This document shows positions 59,037 through 64,000 of a stretch of 64,000 bases of DNA, one piece after another (position 1 is the first letter of the stretch; the number at the start of each line of letters is the position of its first letter). The notes under the pieces are model-generated. The model had not been told where the DNA came from. It made no database searches and was given only the letters and a program-made list of their open reading frames with translations. Position numbers and translations under genes: made by a program. This DNA comes from Rahnella rivi (GTDB lineage: Bacteria; Pseudomonadota; Gammaproteobacteria; Enterobacterales; Enterobacteriaceae). Location of the stretch: the NCBI RefSeq assembly GCF_019049655.1, contig NZ_JAFMOX010000066.1, positions 248,001-312,000 on the forward strand, read 5' to 3'.

Positions 59037-60842
59037 ATGTTATCTCGCGTTTTTGCCGCAGCGTTATGCCTGCTGAGCCTCGGTGCTCAGGCTGAAGTTA
59101 TTCAGGACAGTTATGCGTTCGCGATTCTGGGCGAACCTAAATACGTGTCCAACTTCAGCAGTTTTGATTACGTCAATTCCGCTGCACCTAAGGGTGGACA
59201 AATCACGCTCGCCGCCATCGGCACCTACGATAACTTCAACCGTTTCGCCTCACGCGGCAACCCGGCCATACGCAGCGGCTCTCTCTATGACAGCCTGTTC
59301 ACCACCTCCAGCGATGAAATCGGCAGCTATTACCCGCTGATCGCCGACTCCGCCCGCTACGACAGCGAGTACCGCTGGGTCGAAGTGGATATCAACCCGC
59401 GCGCCCGTTTTAACGACAACACGCCGATCACCGCCAGCGACGTCGCCTTCTCTTTTACGAAATTCATGACCGAGGGCGTGCCGCAGTTCCGCGTGGTGTA
59501 TAAAGGCGTCGAGGTGAAAGCCATTTCGCGTCTGACCGTGCGCATCGTACTGCCAAAGCCGGATAAAGACATGATGCTCGGCCTGCTCGGTTTACCGATC
59601 CTGCCGCAGGCATTCTGGGAAAAACACAAATTCAACCAGCCGCTGAACACCCCGCCGCTGGGCAGCGGGCCTTACCGCATCAGCGATTACAAACTCGGGC
59701 AGTACATCACTTATTCCCGCGTGCCGGACTACTGGGCGGCCAATTTGCCGGTCAACCGTGGCCGCTATAATTTCGACACCATCCGCTACGACTATTACCT
59801 CGACGACAATGTGGCGCTGGAAGCCTTTAAATCCGGCGCGTTTGATTTCCGCATGGAAAGCTCGCCGAAAAACTGGGCGACGCAATATCAGGGCGGTAAT
59901 TTCAGCAAAAACTTTATCGTCAAAGCCGATGAGGAAAATCAGGCGGCACAGGATACGCGCTGGCTGGCGTTCAACATTCATCGCCCGCAATTTGCTGACC
60001 GCAAGGTGCGCGAAGCGATCACGCTCGCTTTCGATTTTGACTGGATGAACAAGGCACTCTATTTCGGTGCCTATCAGCGGGTGGACAGTTATTTTCAAAA
60101 TACCGAATACGCCGCCAAAGATTATCCGAACTCGGCTGAACTGGCCTGGCTCGGGCCGCTGAAAAATAAAGTGCCCGCAGAAGTCTTTACCACCTTGTAT
60201 CAGCCGCCGCGTTCTGACGGCAGCGGCAATGACCGCACCAACCTGCTCAAAGCCACCGCGCTGCTTAAAGAGGCGGGCTGGGAAGTGAAAAATCAGGTGC
60301 TGGTCAACAGCAAAACCGGCAAGCCGTTGACGTTTGAGTTACTGCTGCCGGCTGGCGGCAACGCGCAATACGTCTTGCCCTTCCAGCATAATTTACAGCG
60401 GCTGGGCATTCAGATGTCGATCCGTGAAGTGGATAACTCGCAGTTCGTGCGCCGTATGCGCCAGCGTGATTACGACATGCTGCCGACCGTTTATCCCGCC
60501 ACCTCGTACCCGAGCAGCGATCTGCAACTTTACTGGAATACCCGGTTCCTGGATTCGACCTACAACAAGTCTGGCGTGAGCGATCCGGCTATCGACAAAC
60601 TGACCGATGACATCGCCGCCAACCAGGGCAAACCCGAGGCATTGCTGTCGCTGGGCCATGCGCTGGACCGCGTACTCACCTGGAATATGCTGATGATCCC
60701 GATGTGGTACACCCATCACGAGCGTTATGCGTACTGGGATAAATTCTCAATGCCAGTCATCACCCCGTCCAACGGAATGGAGCTCGATACCTGGTGGTAT
60801 GACGTTAACCGCGCAGCCCGTTTACCTGCGCAACGCCGCTGA
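59037..60842 (+). CDS. yejA: Microcin C/oligopeptide ABC transporter substrate-binding protein YejA
   Basis: Periplasmic binding protein of the SBP_bac_5 class, 601 residues with a Sec signal peptide (cut after AQA near residue 19). E. coli YejABEF imports peptides and microcin C. Blocks seen are YAFAILGEPKYVSNFSSFDYVN, KGGQITLAAIGTYDNFNRFA, PPLGSGPYRISDYKLG and EAITLAFDFDWMNKALYFGAYQRVDSYFQN. ATG 59037 starts the signal peptide; AGGAG is 12 bases upstream. First gene of yejABEF. Confidence 0.95.
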   Translation: MLSRVFAAALCLLSLGAQAEVIQDSYAFAILGEPKYVSNFSSFDYVNSAAPKGGQITLAAIGTYDNFNRFASRGNPAIRSGSLYDSLFTTSSDEIGSYYPLIADSARYDSEYRWVEVDINPRARFNDNTPITASDVAFSFTKFMTEGVPQFRVVYKGVEVKAISRLTVRIVLPKPDKDMMLGLLGLPILPQAFWEKHKFNQPLNTPPLGSGPYRISDYKLGQYITYSRVPDYWAANLPVNRGRYNFDTIRYDYYLDDNVALEAFKSGAFDFRMESSPKNWATQYQGGNFSKNFIVKADEENQAAQDTRWLAFNIHRPQFADRKVREAITLAFDFDWMNKALYFGAYQRVDSYFQNTEYAAKDYPNSAELAWLGPLKNKVPAEVFTTLYQPPRSDGSGNDRTNLLKATALLKEAGWEVKNQVLVNSKTGKPLTFELLLPAGGNAQYVLPFQHNLQRLGIQMSIREVDNSQFVRRMRQRDYDMLPTVYPATSYPSSDLQLYWNTRFLDSTYNKSGVSDPAIDKLTDDIAANQGKPEALLSLGHALDRVLTWNMLMIPMWYTHHERYAYWDKFSMPVITPSNGMELDTWWYDVNRAARLPAQRR

Positions 60843-60852
60843 GGAGCCTGCT

Positions 60853-61947
60853 GTGGCCGCCTATCTGTTAAGACGACTACTCCTGATGATCCCGACGCTG
60901 TGGGCGATCATTACCATCAACTTCTTCATCGTGCAGATTGCGCCCGGTGGCCCGGTTGATCAGGCGATTGCCGCCATTGAGATGGGGCATTCCGGCGGGC
61001 TTCCCGGTGCAGGCGGAGATACCGGTAACGGCAAAGCCTCGCCGGGCGTCGCGCAGTTTGGTGAAGGCCAGTACCGTGGCGCGCGCGGGCTGGATCCTGA
61101 AGTCATCGCTGAAATCACCCGGCGCTTCGGTTTTGATAAACCGCTGCATGTGCGCTACTTCGAGATGCTTGCAAATTACGTGCGCTTTGATTTCGGCGAC
61201 AGCCTGTTCCGTGGCTCCTCGGTCATGGGGCTGGTGAAAGGCGCGCTGCCGGTCTCCGTCAGCATTGGCTTATGGAGCACGCTGATTATCTATATGGTGT
61301 CGATTCCACTGGGTATTCGTAAAGCGGTGCGCAACGGCACGAAGTTCGATACCTGGAGCAGTTCACTGATTATTATCGGTTACGCCGTTCCCTCGTTCCT
61401 GTTTGCCATTCTGCTGATTGTGCTGTTCACCGGCGGCAGCTACCTCGACTGGTTCCCGCTGCGCGGTCTGACCTCGCCGAATTTCGATACCCTGCCCTGG
61501 TACGGCAAAGTCACCGATTACCTGTGGCATATCACGCTGCCGGTGGTGGCGACGGTGATTGGCGGATTTGCCACCCTGACCATGCTGACCAAAAACTCCT
61601 TTATGGATGAAGTCGGTAAACAGTATGTGGTGACCGCCCGCGCCAAGGGGCTGAACGAGAAGCAGATCCTGTACCGCCATGTGTTTCGCAACGCGATGCT
61701 GCTGGTGATCGCCGGTTTTCCGGCCATTTTCATCACCATGTTCTTTACCAGTTCCCTGATGATTGAAGTGATTTTCTCATTGCAGGGGTTAGGCCTGCTG
61801 GGCTATGACGCCATCGTCCAGCGCGATTTCCCGGTGATGTTCGGCACGCTTTATATTTTCACACTGATCGGCCTGCTGCTGAACATCATCAGCGATCTGA
61901 CCTACACGCTGGTTGACCCGCGTATCGACTTTGAGGGCCGCCACTGA
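60853..61947 (+). CDS. yejB: ABC transporter permease YejB
   Basis: Inner-membrane permease of 364 residues, the same length as E. coli YejB. A GTG start at 60853 with GAGGAG 6 bases upstream gives AAYLLRRLLLMIPTLWAIITINFF. A Gly-rich periplasmic loop (about 50-75) and the EAA loop VTARAKGLNEKQILYRHVFRNAML are present. The longer frame from 60727 lies inside yejA and is rejected. It overlaps yejE by 1 bp. Confidence 0.95.
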   Translation: MAAYLLRRLLLMIPTLWAIITINFFIVQIAPGGPVDQAIAAIEMGHSGGLPGAGGDTGNGKASPGVAQFGEGQYRGARGLDPEVIAEITRRFGFDKPLHVRYFEMLANYVRFDFGDSLFRGSSVMGLVKGALPVSVSIGLWSTLIIYMVSIPLGIRKAVRNGTKFDTWSSSLIIIGYAVPSFLFAILLIVLFTGGSYLDWFPLRGLTSPNFDTLPWYGKVTDYLWHITLPVVATVIGGFATLTMLTKNSFMDEVGKQYVVTARAKGLNEKQILYRHVFRNAMLLVIAGFPAIFITMFFTSSLMIEVIFSLQGLGLLGYDAIVQRDFPVMFGTLYIFTLIGLLLNIISDLTYTLVDPRIDFEGRH

Positions 61948-62987
61948 TGCCACGTCATTTAAGCACGGTGAACCAGGCGCGCTGGGCGCGTTTTCGTCAG
62001 AACCGCCGCGGTTTCTGGTCATTGTGGATTTTTCTGGTGGTGTTCACGCTGGCCCTGCTTTCTGACGTACTGGCCAACGACAAACCGCTGCTGGCGCGCT
62101 ATCAGGGGCACTGGTACGTGCCTTTCATGATGAACTACAGCGAAACCACCTTTGGCGGCGAACTGGAAACACCGACCGATTATCAGGATCCGTTCGTGCT
62201 TAAACAGCTCGACGACCACGGCTGGGTGCTCTGGGCACCGATCCGCAGCAATTTTAAGTCGATTAATTTTGCCACCACACAGCCCTTCCCTTCCCCGCCC
62301 TCGGCAGAAAACTGGCTGGGCACGGACAGCAACGGGCACGATGTGCTGGCGCAAATTCTTTACGGCCTGCGGATTTCACTGTTCTTCGGCATTTTTCTGA
62401 CCGCGCTGACCTCCGTCATCGGGGTCACGGCCGGCGCCGTACAAGGCTATTACGGCGGCATGATTGACTTGCTCGGCCAGCGTTTTATCGAAGTGTGGTC
62501 AGGCATGCCCACGCTCTATCTGATCATCATTCTGGCAAGCGTGGTGCAGCCGAGTTTCTGGTGGCTGCTGTTGATCAGTATTCTCTTCGGCTGGATGGCG
62601 CTGGTCAGCGTGGTGCGCGCGGAATTCCTGCGCACCCGAAATTTTGACTACATTCGTGCGGCGCAGGCAATGGGCGTCAGCGACCGGTCCATTATGCTGC
62701 GGCATATGCTGCCGAATGCGATGGTCGCCACCCTCACCTATCTGCCCTTCATTTTGTGCGGGTCGATAACGTCTCTGACCTCACTGGATTTCCTCGGTTT
62801 TGGCCTGCCGCTCGGTTCGCCCTCTCTCGGCACGTTACTGATGGAAGGCAAAAACAACTTACAGGCCCCGTGGCTGGGCATCAGCGCCTTCGTGGTACTG
62901 GCCTCGTTGCTGTCTCTGCTGATTTTCATTGGTGAAGCGGTACGCGACGCCTTTAATCCGTCCGCACAACATCATGAGGCGCGCTGA
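61947..62987 (+). CDS. yejE: ABC transporter permease YejE
   Basis: Second permease of YejABEF, 346 residues. The first helix is near residues 25-45, a long periplasmic segment with FMMNYSETTFGGELETPTDY follows, then LGTDSNGHDVLAQILYGLRISLFFG and the EAA loop RAAQAMGVSDRSIMLRHMLPNA. TGATG couples it to yejB. Confidence 0.95.
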   Translation: MPRHLSTVNQARWARFRQNRRGFWSLWIFLVVFTLALLSDVLANDKPLLARYQGHWYVPFMMNYSETTFGGELETPTDYQDPFVLKQLDDHGWVLWAPIRSNFKSINFATTQPFPSPPSAENWLGTDSNGHDVLAQILYGLRISLFFGIFLTALTSVIGVTAGAVQGYYGGMIDLLGQRFIEVWSGMPTLYLIIILASVVQPSFWWLLLISILFGWMALVSVVRAEFLRTRNFDYIRAAQAMGVSDRSIMLRHMLPNAMVATLTYLPFILCGSITSLTSLDFLGFGLPLGSPSLGTLLMEGKNNLQAPWLGISAFVVLASLLSLLIFIGEAVRDAFNPSAQHHEAR

Positions 62988-62988
62988 G

Positions 62989-64000
62989 ATGACAGACACT
63001 CCTCTTTTACACATTAAAAATCTCAGCGTGGCCTTTCGTCAGGCCGGTGAGGCGCGTGAAGTAGTGAGCGATGTGTCGCTGACTCTCCGCGCCGGAGAAA
63101 CGCTGGCGCTGGTGGGCGAATCGGGCTCCGGCAAAAGTGTCACGGCGCTGTCAGTGCTGCGCCTGTTGCCCTCGCCGCCGGTGGTGTATCCGCAGGGCGA
63201 CATTCTGTTTGCCGGAAAATCCTTACTGCACGCGGATGAAAGTACGCTGCGAAGTATTCGCGGCAACCAGATTTCGATGATCTTTCAGGAACCGATGGTG
63301 TCTCTCAACCCGCTGCATACTCTTGAAAAACAGCTCTCCGAAGTGCTGATGTTGCATCGCGGGTTGCGCGGCGAAGCAGCACGCAACGAGATCGCCCGTT
63401 GTCTTGACCGGGTGGGTATCCGCCAGGCCGCTTCGCGCCTGAAAGATTTCCCGCACCAGCTTTCCGGCGGTGAACGCCAGCGGGTGATGATTGCGATGGC
63501 GGTGCTGACCCGGCCAAAACTGCTGATTGCCGATGAACCGACTACCGCGCTGGATGTGTCGGTACAGGCGCAGATTTTATCGCTGCTTGATGAGCTTAAG
63601 CAGGAAATGGGCATGGCAATGCTGTTTATTACCCACAATCTGCGTATCGTGCGCCGCCTGGCAGATAACGTCGCGGTGATGCAGCATGGCCGCGTGGTGG
63701 AGCAGCAACCGCGTGCCAGCCTGTTCAGCCAGCCGCAGCACCCTTACACGCGCCAGCTTTTGCAGGCCGAGCCACAGGGCCGCCCGCAGCCGCTGACGGG
63801 CGAGCCGCCGGTTCTGCTGGAGGTGAAAAATCTTGCGGTTGGATTTCCGGTCAAACGCGGTCTGCTGCGCCGCACAGTGAGCATCAAACATGCCGTGAAT
63901 CAGGTCAGTTTCCGGCTTCGTCGCGGGGAAAGTCTCGGCGTGGTGGGCGAATCCGGTTCAGGGAAAAGCACCACCGGGCTGGCGCTGCTGCGCCTGCTGA
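62989..64000 (+). CDS. yejF: ABC transporter ATP-binding protein YejF (3' end outside window)
   Basis: ATPase of the YejABEF importer with two fused ATPase domains; about 337 of some 530 codons are present. The first domain has Walker A GESGSGKSV, Q-loop QEPMVSLNPLHT, signature LSGGERQR and Walker B LLIADEPT. The second begins at about residue 275 and reaches its Walker A GESGSGKST at the window edge. ATG 62989 lies 1 base after the yejE stop. Confidence 0.95.
   Translation, partial: MTDTPLLHIKNLSVAFRQAGEAREVVSDVSLTLRAGETLALVGESGSGKSVTALSVLRLLPSPPVVYPQGDILFAGKSLLHADESTLRSIRGNQISMIFQEPMVSLNPLHTLEKQLSEVLMLHRGLRGEAARNEIARCLDRVGIRQAASRLKDFPHQLSGGERQRVMIAMAVLTRPKLLIADEPTTALDVSVQAQILSLLDELKQEMGMAMLFITHNLRIVRRLADNVAVMQHGRVVEQQPRASLFSQPQHPYTRQLLQAEPQGRPQPLTGEPPVLLEVKNLAVGFPVKRGLLRRTVSIKHAVNQVSFRLRRGESLGVVGESGSGKSTTGLALLRLL

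Overview
The window reads as chromosomal DNA of a gammaproteobacterium of the order Enterobacterales. The proteins closely resemble E. coli K-12 counterparts (OpgG/OpgC, UvrC, PgsA, CycA, FruBKA, MepS, YejABE) and gene order is kept in two large blocks. Several features point to a Yersiniaceae-type genome such as Rahnella rather than E. coli: a tRNA-Lys with a CTT anticodon, a 556-residue actinobacterial/pseudomonad-type LeuA, and many small lineage-specific genes. The genus is inference, not proof.

Layout. 1-5262: osmoregulated periplasmic glucan genes opgH (cut by the window edge), opgG and divergent opgC. 5357-9569: an HlyD/MFS (EmrAB-like) efflux pair divergent from an IclR regulator and a universal stress protein, with a pair of matching operator-like palindromes between them. 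9634-14728: an accessory stretch of small genes (two paralogous about 86-residue proteins, a DUF2502 protein, YccJ, YlaC, a GyrI-like protein, DeoR, a zinc-ribbon protein and a 43-residue acidic peptide). 15034-19591: tRNA-Leu/Cys/Gly, pgsA, uvrC, uvrY and yecF, as in E. coli but without sdiA. 19697-27314: a tiny acidic ORF, an AraC regulator, leuA, a GAF-EAL protein, a lipoprotein, tRNA-Lys and cycA.

27370-43615 is the most interesting region. A complete rut pyrimidine-degradation operon (rutABCDEFG, with divergent rutR) has a textbook sigma-54 promoter and an overlapping RutR-type palindrome. It is followed on the same strand by a seven-gene operon: a family-5 ABC importer, a luciferase-like FMN monooxygenase, an AhpD-like protein and a VOC protein. 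This looks like an uptake-plus-oxidation system for an unknown substrate. RutF, the flavin reductase next door, carries an unusual 50-residue N-terminal extension made of an 18-bp tandem repeat. After the second operon lies about 860 bp of non-coding DNA holding a 375-bp imperfect palindrome and a duplicated 69-bp hairpin element; part of this DNA reads like the RutF extension.

44477-64000: fruBKA with two Cra boxes, setB, yeiW, yeiP (efpL), yeiQ, yeiR, lpxT, mepS, pdeN and yejABEF follow E. coli order. The exceptions are an inserted UxuR/ExuR-like GntR regulator and a short orphan pilin-like gene between yeiQ and yeiR. yejF is cut by the window end. I saw no insertion sequence, prophage or CRISPR array.
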